Source: Gemmatimonadaceae bacterium (GTDB taxonomy: Bacteria > Gemmatimonadota > Gemmatimonadetes > Gemmatimonadales > Gemmatimonadaceae). Taken from it: 13,060 bases of DNA. Every line of letters begins with the position of its first letter. Position 1 is the first letter of the stretch. Location of the stretch: the NCBI GenBank assembly GCA_014378185.1, contig JACMOE010000396.1, positions 1 through 13,060 on the forward strand, in the 5' to 3' direction. The notes under the pieces are model-generated. The model ran no database searches, was not told where the DNA came from, and saw nothing but the letters and a program-made list of their open reading frames with translations. Positions 1 through 6,001 of this stretch are shown here, piece after piece. The position numbers were made by a program, and so were the translations under genes.

Positions 1-35
1 CCTACGTACTCGCGTCTGCCGTTCGTACTCGCCGT
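1..35. other. Short spacer downstream of ruvA with a near-repeated 9-mer
   Basis: These 35 bases follow the ruvA stop codon on the minus strand and would separate it from the next gene, expected to be ruvB but not visible. The 9-mer CGTACTCGC occurs twice, at 5-13 and 24-32. I see no clear hairpin with a T-tract and no ORF. It may be ordinary spacer or the edge of a small tandem repeat continuing outside the window. Confidence 0.4.
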
Positions 36-641
36 TTACCGTCCCCCAATCTTCGCCAACGCCGCCCGTATCAACTCGGGTGCCGACGCGCCCTTCGCCC
101 CGCCCTCGAGCGCCGCCCGCACCGCCTTCTCCGCATCGACATTCGAATAGCCGAGCGACACCAGCGCCCGGATGGCGTCGTCCGTATTCGGCAATCCGCC
201 GCGCCCCACACCCGACTCCACACCGGACGCCTGCAGTTGATCCAGCTTGTCGGCAAGATCGAGAATCATCTGCTCCGCCTTCTTCCGCCCCACGCGCGGA
301 ACCGATTGAAGCACCGCAATGTCCTTTTCTCGAATGGCGCGCACGAGGCGATCCGCCGTGAGCGACGACAGCAGTCCGAGCGCGAGTGCAGGTCCAACGC
401 CCTTCGCGCCCAGCACCTTCTGGAATACCCGCCGTTCATGGGCGGAGGTGAAACCGAAGAGCTGCCACCCATCTTCCTTCACCACGAGATAGGTGTGCAG
501 CATGCACTGCTCGCCGGTCTTCGGCAGGGCCTCGTATGCATTGAGCGGAACAGCCAACTCGTACGCCACGCCGCCCTGCGTCATGATCTCGACGCGATCG
601 AGTTCCTTGGTGATCAGCACACCGGCCACCTGAATAATCAT
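36..641 (-). CDS. ruvA: Holliday junction branch migration protein RuvA
   Basis: RuvA forms the tetramer that holds the four-way Holliday junction and loads the RuvB motor onto it during recombinational repair in the cytoplasm. The 201-residue length is normal for the family. The N-terminal OB-fold (about 1-63) opens with MIIQVAGVL. Two helix-hairpin-helix motifs follow, at about 78-91 (GAKGVGP) and 113-126 (VPRVGRKKAEQ). A variable linker (about 137-152) leads to the RuvB-binding C-terminal domain (about 153-201). The ATG lies in an ATGA overlap with the ruvC stop and has no Shine-Dalgarno sequence, so translation is probably coupled to ruvC. In the second hairpin, the first Gly of the usual PGIG turn is replaced by Arg116, which is unusual. 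The identification is firm. Confidence 0.97.
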   Translation of the reverse strand: MIIQVAGVLITKELDRVEIMTQGGVAYELAVPLNAYEALPKTGEQCMLHTYLVVKEDGWQLFGFTSAHERRVFQKVLGAKGVGPALALGLLSSLTADRLVRAIREKDIAVLQSVPRVGRKKAEQMILDLADKLDQLQASGVESGVGRGGLPNTDDAIRALVSLGYSNVDAEKAVRAALEGGAKGASAPELIRAALAKIGGR

Positions 642-1207
642 GTTCGGCGCGTGGTTGATGGCGAGGAGAGCAGGGGCTTGGCGGCGACGGCACGCGAGGG
701 CCCGCGCACCAATCCGAACCCGTCGATGCGGGGGATGCCTGCGCTCATGACGCAGGCAAGCGCCGCCGCCACGCCATCGGCGGCGTCCGTGGGCTGCGGA
801 ACGGACTTGAGCCGGAGGAGTCTCGTGAGCATGAACTGCACCTGCTCCTTGCTGGCGGCTCCGGTGCCCACCACCGCCTTCTTGATTTCGGCCGGTGCAA
901 GCTCGTTCACCGGCACGCCCTTCTGCTCGGCGGCCAGCAGGATCACGCCGCGGGCGTGCCCCAGCACGACGGTGGTGCGCACGTTGCGCGCGTAGAACAC
1001 GCCTTCCACGCAGAGCGCGTCGGGTGCGTGCCGGTCGATCAGCTCCACCACCCCGTCATAGATTTCGCGCAGGCGCACGGGCAGGGCATCGCGCGAGCGC
1101 GTGCGGATCACGCCGCATTCCACCAGTGCCGGCGTGGCGCCGCTGCCGCCGCGAACGACGCCATATCCCGTATTGGCGGTACCCGGATCAATGCCCAGAA
1201 CGAGCAC
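638..1207 (-). CDS. ruvC: Crossover junction endodeoxyribonuclease RuvC
   Basis: RuvC is the dimeric, metal-dependent nuclease that resolves Holliday junctions held by RuvAB. The 189-residue protein starts with the diagnostic LGIDPGTANTGYG, giving catalytic Asp7. The other RNase H-fold acidic residues appear as Glu68 (VEGVF) and Asp141/Asp144 (TDAADG), at spacing matching the known enzyme. The GTG start at 1207 places the first catalytic Asp at the usual position 7. The gene begins 9 nt after the yebC stop and ends in an ATGA overlap with ruvA, so yebC-ruvC-ruvA is probably one operon. The last 30 or so residues are a Ser/Arg/Pro-rich tail without recognisable structure. Nothing suggests loss of activity. 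Confidence 0.97.
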   Translation of the reverse strand: MLVLGIDPGTANTGYGVVRGGSGATPALVECGVIRTRSRDALPVRLREIYDGVVELIDRHAPDALCVEGVFYARNVRTTVVLGHARGVILLAAEQKGVPVNELAPAEIKKAVVGTGAASKEQVQFMLTRLLRLKSVPQPTDAADGVAAALACVMSAGIPRIDGFGLVRGPSRAVAAKPLLSSPSTTRRT

Positions 1208-1216
1208 GCGTGCCCG

Positions 1217-1972
1217 CTACGCCTCGAGCCCTTCAAGGTCGGCGTCGGCGACGTCGAAGTTGCCCCACACCTTCTGCACGTCATCGAGGTCCTCGAGCGC
1301 CTCGATGAGCTTGAAGAGCGTCGCGATGTCGTTCTTGTCCGTCACGGGCACCGTGTTCTTCGGCACCATCGCGACCTCCGCCTCGCTGGCCGTAATGCCC
1401 TTGGCTTCCAGGGCGGATTTCACCGCGTAGAGCGACGCCGGGTCCGTCGTCACCACGTAGACGTCCTCGTCGCGCCGGAAGTCCTCGGCGCCCGCCTCCA
1501 GCGCAGCCTCCAGCGTGGCATCCTCGTCGGCGTGCTGCTGCGCATCGATCTCGATCTGGCCCTTCTTGTCGAACATGAAGGCCACCGAACCCGGCGTGCC
1601 GAGATTGCCGCCCGCGCGCGAGAACTTGTGCCGCACATCCGCAACGGTGCGCGTGGGGTTGTCCGTCATCGTGTCGACGATCAGTGCGACACCACCGGGG
1701 CCGTACCCCTCGTACGTCGCCTCCTGGATGTCATTTCCCTTCAGCTCACCAGTGCCGTTCTTGATGGCGCGCTCGATGTTCTCCCGAGGCAGGGATTTCG
1801 ACCGTCCAGCATCGATGGCCAGCCGCAGTCGCGCGTTTCCCGCCGGATCGCCGCCCCCCAGCTTGGCGGCCATGGTAATCTCGCGAATGAGCTTGGTGAA
1901 CAGCACACCACGCTTGGCGTCTGTAACCGCCTTGTAGTGCTTGATGTTCTTCCATTTACTGTGACCAGCCAT
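1217..1972 (-). CDS. yebC: YebC/PmpR/TACO1 family protein
   Basis: Members of this conserved family have been described as DNA-binding transcription regulators (PmpR, YebC) and, more recently, as ribosome-associated factors that help translation of proline-rich stretches; the mitochondrial homologue is TACO1. The 251-residue product opens with the signature MAGHSKWKNIKHYK and carries the family motifs GNARLRLAI, LPRENIERAIK and EGYGPGGVA. An acidic C-terminal domain ends in ADLEGLEA. I chose the ATG at 1972 because the family begins at MAGHSKW; a TTG at 2008 would only add 12 unconserved residues. A weak GGAA lies 7 nt before the ATG. The gene sits directly before ruvC-ruvA, a common arrangement. 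Which of the two activities applies here cannot be told from sequence. Confidence 0.96.
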   Translation of the reverse strand: MAGHSKWKNIKHYKAVTDAKRGVLFTKLIREITMAAKLGGGDPAGNARLRLAIDAGRSKSLPRENIERAIKNGTGELKGNDIQEATYEGYGPGGVALIVDTMTDNPTRTVADVRHKFSRAGGNLGTPGSVAFMFDKKGQIEIDAQQHADEDATLEAALEAGAEDFRRDEDVYVVTTDPASLYAVKSALEAKGITASEAEVAMVPKNTVPVTDKNDIATLFKLIEALEDLDDVQKVWGNFDVADADLEGLEA

Positions 1973-2011
1973 GGACGCGTTCCGTGCTGTTTGAAGAAGG
2001 GGTTGCAACGC

Positions 2012-2040
2012 GTGAAATATATCGCGGGGCAGGCCCCTCG
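2012..2040 (-). terminator. Possible weak terminator after the outer-membrane protein gene
   Basis: On the minus strand, 20 nt after the TAA of the barrel gene, GGGG-CCTG-CCCC can form a four-base-pair stem with a four-base loop. Two further pairs form beyond one mismatch. It is followed by ATATATTT. The stem is short and the tail is A/T-mixed rather than a pure T-run, so this is tentative. The same AT-rich stretch holds a TATATT hexamer (2016-2021), but no matching -35 box lies upstream of it. Confidence 0.33.
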
Positions 2041-2059
2041 CCTCGCACGGACGCTGTCG

Positions 2060-3196
2060 TTACGGCGCGACGCGAACCGCCAGCTGCGCGCGGAAGCCCG
2101 TGAGGTCGGCGCGAATCGGCCCACCCTGCGCATCGAGCGTGGCGAGCTGGCCCATGGTGTATCCCACGCTGGGAAACGCCGAGATCCCGCCAAGATCCAG
2201 TCGCACGCGCAACCCTACCGTGCCGAGGTAGCTCGTTTGCGATCGGTCCGCCGCTGCACCACCACTCGTTGTGCCGGGAACGTTCTGCAGCCACTGGCGC
2301 GCCTCGATGCTTGGCTCTACAACCGTGCCGAGCATGTGCAGCCCGAGACCAAGGTAGCCATTCGCAATGTTCTCGCGCCCCGCAGGATCGCCCGAGGCAT
2401 AATGGCCGGGTGCGCGGAACACGTTGTACCCGGCGAGCGTGACGTCCGTGCCGGAAATCGAGTTGGTCAGCACGGCCTGTGCGATGATGCGACTCCCGGT
2501 GTTGTACACCGAGCCGCCCGCATCGTCATTGCCGAATGCCGAGTACGTGAGGCCGAGCGACATGCGGCCGTTCAACACGCCGCGGTCAATGCCGACGCGG
2601 GCTCGGTACTCGTCGCCGGGCGTGAAGCGCAGCGTCTGGCCCGGCACGTTGAAGGGATCGTAGGTGGACGAGTGGCGCACCGCTCCGCCAAAGCCGATGT
2701 TCCAATCGCCAAGGGGACGCGCGATCGCGATGCCGCCGGTGGCGGCGAGGCCCGTGCCCATGTTCGAGATGGGGAACGCGAGAAAATCACTGCCGATGCG
2801 ACCCGCGGCAGTGAGCTCATCGAGCGTGACGGACGATCGCCCGGTGGGCAGGTTCACTCCAGCGGTGAGCACCACGAAATCGCTGCCCAGGGTGAGGTTG
2901 CCGCGGAACTGCGTATCGGTCAGGCCGTTGATCTCGCTCACGGCGCTACCCGACGTAACCCGGGCGCGCGTGTAGGAGGTGCCCACGTCGAAGGTGAAGC
3001 TGGAGCCGAAGGGCATGCTCACGAACACGGGCAACGCCAACTCGGAAATGGTCTCGTTGACGGGGGACTTGAGCTGGTACTGGATGAACTGCGGCGCGAG
3101 CCGAAGCTCGCTGTCGAAGATCGACTGCGCTTGCAGCGAGGGCGTCACCACCGCGAGCGCGAAGGGAAGAAGCAGCGTGCGCATGGGTGTGTTCAC
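2060..3196 (-). CDS. Predicted outer-membrane beta-barrel protein, function unknown
   Basis: I do not recognise a named family. The 378-residue product has a clear Sec signal peptide: Met-Arg, then hydrophobic LLLPFALAVV, with likely cleavage after SLQA at about residue 23. The rest is a chain of alternating hydrophobic/polar segments rich in Gly, Thr, Ser and aromatic residues, separated by short turns. This is the pattern of an outer-membrane beta-barrel. No plug, TonB box or OmpA-like peptidoglycan domain is visible, and the last residues (VRVAP) lack the common terminal Phe. The GTG at 3196 is preferred: AGGA lies 4 nt upstream and the start forms a GTGA overlap with the lipoprotein stop. 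An ATG four codons later at 3184 is possible but has poorer spacing. The overlap suggests that barrel and lipoprotein are made together and may act together. Confidence 0.8.
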   Translation of the reverse strand: MNTPMRTLLLPFALAVVTPSLQAQSIFDSELRLAPQFIQYQLKSPVNETISELALPVFVSMPFGSSFTFDVGTSYTRARVTSGSAVSEINGLTDTQFRGNLTLGSDFVVLTAGVNLPTGRSSVTLDELTAAGRIGSDFLAFPISNMGTGLAATGGIAIARPLGDWNIGFGGAVRHSSTYDPFNVPGQTLRFTPGDEYRARVGIDRGVLNGRMSLGLTYSAFGNDDAGGSVYNTGSRIIAQAVLTNSISGTDVTLAGYNVFRAPGHYASGDPAGRENIANGYLGLGLHMLGTVVEPSIEARQWLQNVPGTTSGGAAADRSQTSYLGTVGLRVRLDLGGISAFPSVGYTMGQLATLDAQGGPIRADLTGFRAQLAVRVAP

Positions 3197-4569
3197 GGCG
3201 TCCTGGGCTTGCTGATGAGGATGTTGACCGTACCCACCGCGGACGCGGGCTTGTCGCTGCCCGTACCCGCCGATACGGGATTCTTCGAGCCCGGCTGCGA
3301 CTTCGCATCACCACTAGCCCCTGCAGCGGCGGTCGCAACACCCGTCGTAGACGGATTCACGTCGCCCGCCGTAGTCTTGGCCGTGTTGATCAGCACCGTC
3401 GTGCCCCCCGCAGCAGGAGTGGACGACCCCTGTTGCGCAGCGGCAATCACCGCGCCTTCACTGGTGCCCTTCAGGCTCACCTCCACGCTCGCGGCGTTCA
3501 CCGAGGCTCCCACGGACGCCGCGCGCGCCTCCTGGCTCTTCGTCTGCGCCGCCCCAAAGCCCGGGTCGATACGCACTGCTTCGTTATAAAAACGGCTCGC
3601 GTCATCATAGCGGCCTTCATCTTCCGCGGTCAGGCCGCGACTGTACGCAAGGAACGCCTGCATCGAGCGCGTCGGCCGCTGCTCGATCTGCTGTCGCTCC
3701 GCCACCGTCAACGTCACGCCCAGCTGCGTGAACAGGTCCAGCGCCAGCTTCTTCTCCATGTTGAACAGCTGCTCGAGCTGATCCGCCGCCTGCGCCGAGC
3801 CCTGCACCTGGCTGGTTGGCACGTCCACAATGGCGGCATCCACGCGCAGGTTGGATGCACCCACCTGCAGGATGGCGCCCTGTACCACGCGGCCTGCCCG
3901 CACGAGCTTGCCCGCCCGCACGTTGCTCGCCGCCTCCGTTGCCCCGGACTGCTGCAACTTGATTTCGTCCAGCAGCGCCTGCATGCGAGACCGCTCCACC
4001 AGCGTGAGCTGGGACGAGCGTGCCAGATCAGTGGTGAGCAGGTCGGCGAAGCCTCGCTCCAGCGGCTTGAGCGACGTATCCGCGCCGCTGAACCGGAGAG
4101 GCATCACGGCCACAGTCCGCGGGTTGCCCGGTTGCGTGGACAGCGTCGCCTCATGGCGCACAGCGACCTTTGCGTCCGCCGCAATTTCCTTGCGCGTAAG
4201 CGCGGCCAGCCGCGCCTCGAGCTGGCTGCGTACGCGGCTCGTCCGGCCGAACTGGATGTACGAGGAGTACGCCGCCTTTGCGCCGGGCAGGTCGTCGAGC
4301 GCCTCGTCGGTGAGGCCCAGGTAGAGGGAGGTCGTCCCGTCGCGAGGGTCGAGCCTGGCGGCCGTCTCGAGCGCCGTACGCGCCCCGCGGTAGCGGGACG
4401 CCTTGTAGTATGCGATTCCCAGCGACCGGTTCACCGCGGCCGACGAGGGACTCGCCTTCTGCTGCTGCTCCAGCCGCGTCACCGATTCGCCAGCGGTCAT
4501 GCCACCAGTGGCACATGCCGCGAGCCCGACGACGAGCAGGGTGGAAACAAGAGATGGAATAGTGCGCAT
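3193..4569 (-). CDS. Lipoprotein with TPR repeats and a CsgG/FlgO-like domain
   Basis: The 458-residue protein starts with a lipoprotein signal peptide ending in the lipobox LAAC, with Cys19 as the predicted lipid anchor. Ala at the next position would be consistent with outer-membrane sorting by the E. coli rule. Residues about 45-108 look like TPR helices (AYYKASRYRGA, then AARLDP). Residues about 150-285 resemble the CsgG/FlgO/GNA1162-type fold: VAVMPLRFSG, then FADLLTTDLARS, VERSRMQALLDEIKLQQSG and a later AKLVRAG-like segment (GKLVRAGRVVQG). A further TPR-like unit lies at about 303-345. The last 110 residues are low-complexity Ala/Ser/Thr/Gly. CsgG itself is a curli secretion channel, but many relatives only localise to the outer membrane, so transport is not shown. 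A strong AGGAGG precedes the ATG. Confidence 0.83.
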   Translation of the reverse strand: MRTIPSLVSTLLVVGLAACATGGMTAGESVTRLEQQQKASPSSAAVNRSLGIAYYKASRYRGARTALETAARLDPRDGTTSLYLGLTDEALDDLPGAKAAYSSYIQFGRTSRVRSQLEARLAALTRKEIAADAKVAVRHEATLSTQPGNPRTVAVMPLRFSGADTSLKPLERGFADLLTTDLARSSQLTLVERSRMQALLDEIKLQQSGATEAASNVRAGKLVRAGRVVQGAILQVGASNLRVDAAIVDVPTSQVQGSAQAADQLEQLFNMEKKLALDLFTQLGVTLTVAERQQIEQRPTRSMQAFLAYSRGLTAEDEGRYDDASRFYNEAVRIDPGFGAAQTKSQEARAASVGASVNAASVEVSLKGTSEGAVIAAAQQGSSTPAAGGTTVLINTAKTTAGDVNPSTTGVATAAAGASGDAKSQPGSKNPVSAGTGSDKPASAVGTVNILISKPRTP

Positions 4570-4576
4570 GCAACCG

Positions 4577-4582
4577 CCTCCT
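4577..4582 (-). promoter_or_regulatory. Strong Shine-Dalgarno overlapping the upstream stop codon
   Basis: The minus strand reads AGGAGG, 7 nt before the ATG of the lipoprotein gene, and it overlaps the TAG stop of the DnaB-like ATPase gene (4581-4583). It fixes the lipoprotein start at 4569 and ties its translation to ribosomes finishing the upstream gene. Confidence 0.85.
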
Positions 4583-5432
4583 AGCGGTCCGGGTCCAGCA
4601 TGTCTTCAAAGCGCATCCACTGCGCGTAGAAGTACAGATCCACGTAGCCGGTGCCCCCGTTGCGGTTCTTCCGCACGAGCAGCTCCGTCGCGCCCTCGAT
4701 ACCGCGAGCGCTATCGTACATTCCTTCGCGGAACAGCGCGAGTACCACGTCGGCGCGCTCCTTCACCGCACCCTGGGCACCGAAGTCGTCCAGCACCGGC
4801 CGGCGGTCGTCACGCGCGACGAGTGCGGGCAGCGGCGACGTCACGAGCACGGCCACCCGCGCGTCAAGCGCCAGTTGCTTGAGCGCACGAATCGCGGTAG
4901 CCGCCTCCTCTTCTGTCTGGCGCGTTCCGGGGAGCAACGCGTGCAGCCCATCCACCACGACGAGCTTCACCGCGAGCACCGCGGCTACCTCCTCGCCGAT
5001 CGCCGCGACACCGCCAAGCGGCGCCCGCTCGATGACGGGCAGGTCGCCCCGCATCCGCACCGCGGCCGCCCCCACGCCAGACCGGCTGACATCATTGAGC
5101 GTTCCGCGCCGCAAGTCGTCGACGCGCGTCCGGCCTTCAATGGCCAGCGCACGCTCGAGCACGCGATCCGGCAGCATCTCGCCCGAGTAGAACAGCACAT
5201 CGTGCTGCGCCTGTTGCACGCGGAGCGCAATGGCCAGGGCCAGGGCGCTCTTGCCGCTGCCGACATCGCCACCCAGCACCACGAGATCGCCCCGCCGCAG
5301 GCCACCGCCCAGCAACTTGTCGAGGCTCGGAAACCCGGACGGAACGGTGTCCGTTGGCGACGCGCCGTCCGCCACCGCGTCGACGCGGCCGAGAAGAAGC
5401 GACAGAGGAGAGATGTCAGCGCCGCGTGTCAT
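4581..5432 (-). CDS. RecA-fold ATPase like the DnaB C-terminal domain, lacking the DnaB N-domain
   Basis: The 283-residue product matches the motor half of replicative helicase DnaB. PSGFPSLDKLLGGGLRRGDL leads into the Walker A motif GGDVGSGKS (about 54-62). Next come YSGEM with candidate catalytic Glu85, Walker B LVVVD (Asp161), and a segment ending LVTSPLP where DnaB has its Gln sensor. VKERADVVLALFR and VRKNRNGGTG match the DnaB arginine-finger and DNA-loop region. DnaB is usually about 450 residues with an N-terminal scaffold domain; here only about 25 residues precede the core. It could be a helicase paralogue, or a KaiC/RadA-like regulator of a membrane or stress process. The Gln usual in DnaB motif H3 is replaced by Ser/Pro. 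It lies directly upstream of the lipoprotein and barrel genes. ATP binding is confident; the role is not. Confidence 0.85.
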   Translation of the reverse strand: MTRGADISPLSLLLGRVDAVADGASPTDTVPSGFPSLDKLLGGGLRRGDLVVLGGDVGSGKSALALAIALRVQQAQHDVLFYSGEMLPDRVLERALAIEGRTRVDDLRRGTLNDVSRSGVGAAAVRMRGDLPVIERAPLGGVAAIGEEVAAVLAVKLVVVDGLHALLPGTRQTEEEAATAIRALKQLALDARVAVLVTSPLPALVARDDRRPVLDDFGAQGAVKERADVVLALFREGMYDSARGIEGATELLVRKNRNGGTGYVDLYFYAQWMRFEDMLDPDR

Positions 5433-5437
5433 GGCCC

Positions 5438-5467
5438 AAGATAGGGTCTGGCCGGGTGAGGGAGCAA
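5438..5467 (-). promoter_or_regulatory. Candidate leaderless promoter for the DnaB-like ATPase gene
   Basis: On the minus strand TTGCTC (5467-5462) is separated by 18 nt from TATCTT (5443-5438), and the ATG at 5432 begins 6 nt beyond the last -10 base. Transcription would start at or within a base or two of the ATG. No Shine-Dalgarno sequence precedes this ATG, which fits a leaderless mRNA. The same -35 hexamer is found before the PorX-like gene. No start site has been measured. Confidence 0.5.
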
Positions 5468-5505
5468 GGCAAAGATGGCGCGCCCGCTCGGAACGACGTC
5501 TCCGG

Positions 5506-5901
5506 CTAGCCCCGGAGCAGGGCGGACAGCGCGCTCAACTCGGCCCGCGACCCTGCATCCAGGTGCGAGGCGGCGGCTTGCATCAATGCGGTGATCTCCT
5601 GCGCCATGTCGCCAGCCGCGCCGGCCACACTCAACGCGGCGCAACGGGCCACCGAACCGCGCACCGGAGCGGGCAGCGCCATCGTCGCCAGCCATGCCTT
5701 GGCGCCGGCGTAGCGCGCCTCGCGATCGCGCTGCGGATCGTCAGTGGCCAGCCCGCATTCCGCTGCCAGCCGCGCGGCCACGAAGCACGCCAGCGCCACC
5801 TCGCGAGCGCCGCCAATGGGCGCCCGGCCCGCGAGCCCCGCGAGATGCCTGAAGCGAAAGGCCGGGGCGGTGAGCGCAAAGGGGGGTAGTGAGATGGGCA
5901 C
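5506..5901 (-). CDS. Small alanine-rich protein of unknown function
   Basis: I do not recognise this 131-residue product. It is rich in Ala, Leu, Gly and Arg, with mostly helical character and no signal peptide, membrane segment or metal-binding motif. It contains AREVALACFVAARLAAECGL at about 33-52 and a C-terminal helix around ALMQAAASHLDAGSRAELSAL. Reading the codons, about five in six end in G or C with a normal amino-acid mix, which argues for real coding. The only start is a GTG at 5901, without an evident Shine-Dalgarno sequence, so the exact N-terminus is uncertain. It is the first minus-strand gene after the strand switch, 73 nt upstream of the DnaB-like ATPase gene. That gene seems to have its own promoter, so the two may not share an mRNA. 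Confidence 0.6.
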   Translation of the reverse strand: MPISLPPFALTAPAFRFRHLAGLAGRAPIGGAREVALACFVAARLAAECGLATDDPQRDREARYAGAKAWLATMALPAPVRGSVARCAALSVAGAAGDMAQEITALMQAAASHLDAGSRAELSALSALLRG

Positions 5902-6001
5902 GGGAGGAATGTGACCGGAGGACGGTGTCGCGGCCAGCGGCAGTCGAAATGACCGTGTGCGTCGCGTTGCTCGCCCTTTCGTGCAGGGCTACGTTTGATG
6001 C
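5902..6001. other. Divergent intergenic region at the strand switch
   Basis: These 100 bases separate the minus-strand block from the plus-strand block and must hold outward start signals for both sides. The plus-strand side has a reasonable promoter at 5967-5995. On the minus-strand side I find only a weak CACATT six bases before the GTG at 5901, with no -35 box worth naming. No operator-like inverted repeat stands out. Confidence 0.7.
5967..5995 (+). promoter_or_regulatory. Candidate leaderless promoter for the PorX-like gene
   Basis: TTGCTC (5967-5972) and TACGTT (5990-5995) are 17 nt apart, and the -10 box ends 6 nt before the ATG at 6002. Initiation would therefore fall on or next to the ATG. 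The bases between the -10 box and the ATG contain no Shine-Dalgarno sequence. The hexamers are partial matches to the sigma-70 consensus. The spacing and the matching arrangement at 5438-5467 give the call its weight. Confidence 0.55.

Noticed and set aside
1217..2008. TTG start at 2008 for YebC
   Set aside because: It adds 12 residues before the invariant MAGHSKW start. The ATG at 1972 matches the family.
2016..2021. TATATT as a -10 box for yebC
   Set aside because: No TTG-type -35 box sits 16-18 nt upstream; that space is occupied by the GC-rich hairpin.
956..3589. 877-codon open frame on the plus strand
   Set aside because: It lies antisense to ruvC, yebC and the barrel gene, which are all clearly recognised or have a signal peptide. 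Its product is Arg/His/Ala-rich with no domain. Long antisense frames are expected at this GC content.
3187..4584. 465-codon open frame on the plus strand
   Set aside because: It is antisense to the CsgG/TPR lipoprotein gene, has an Arg/His/Leu-rich composition and no recognisable motif.
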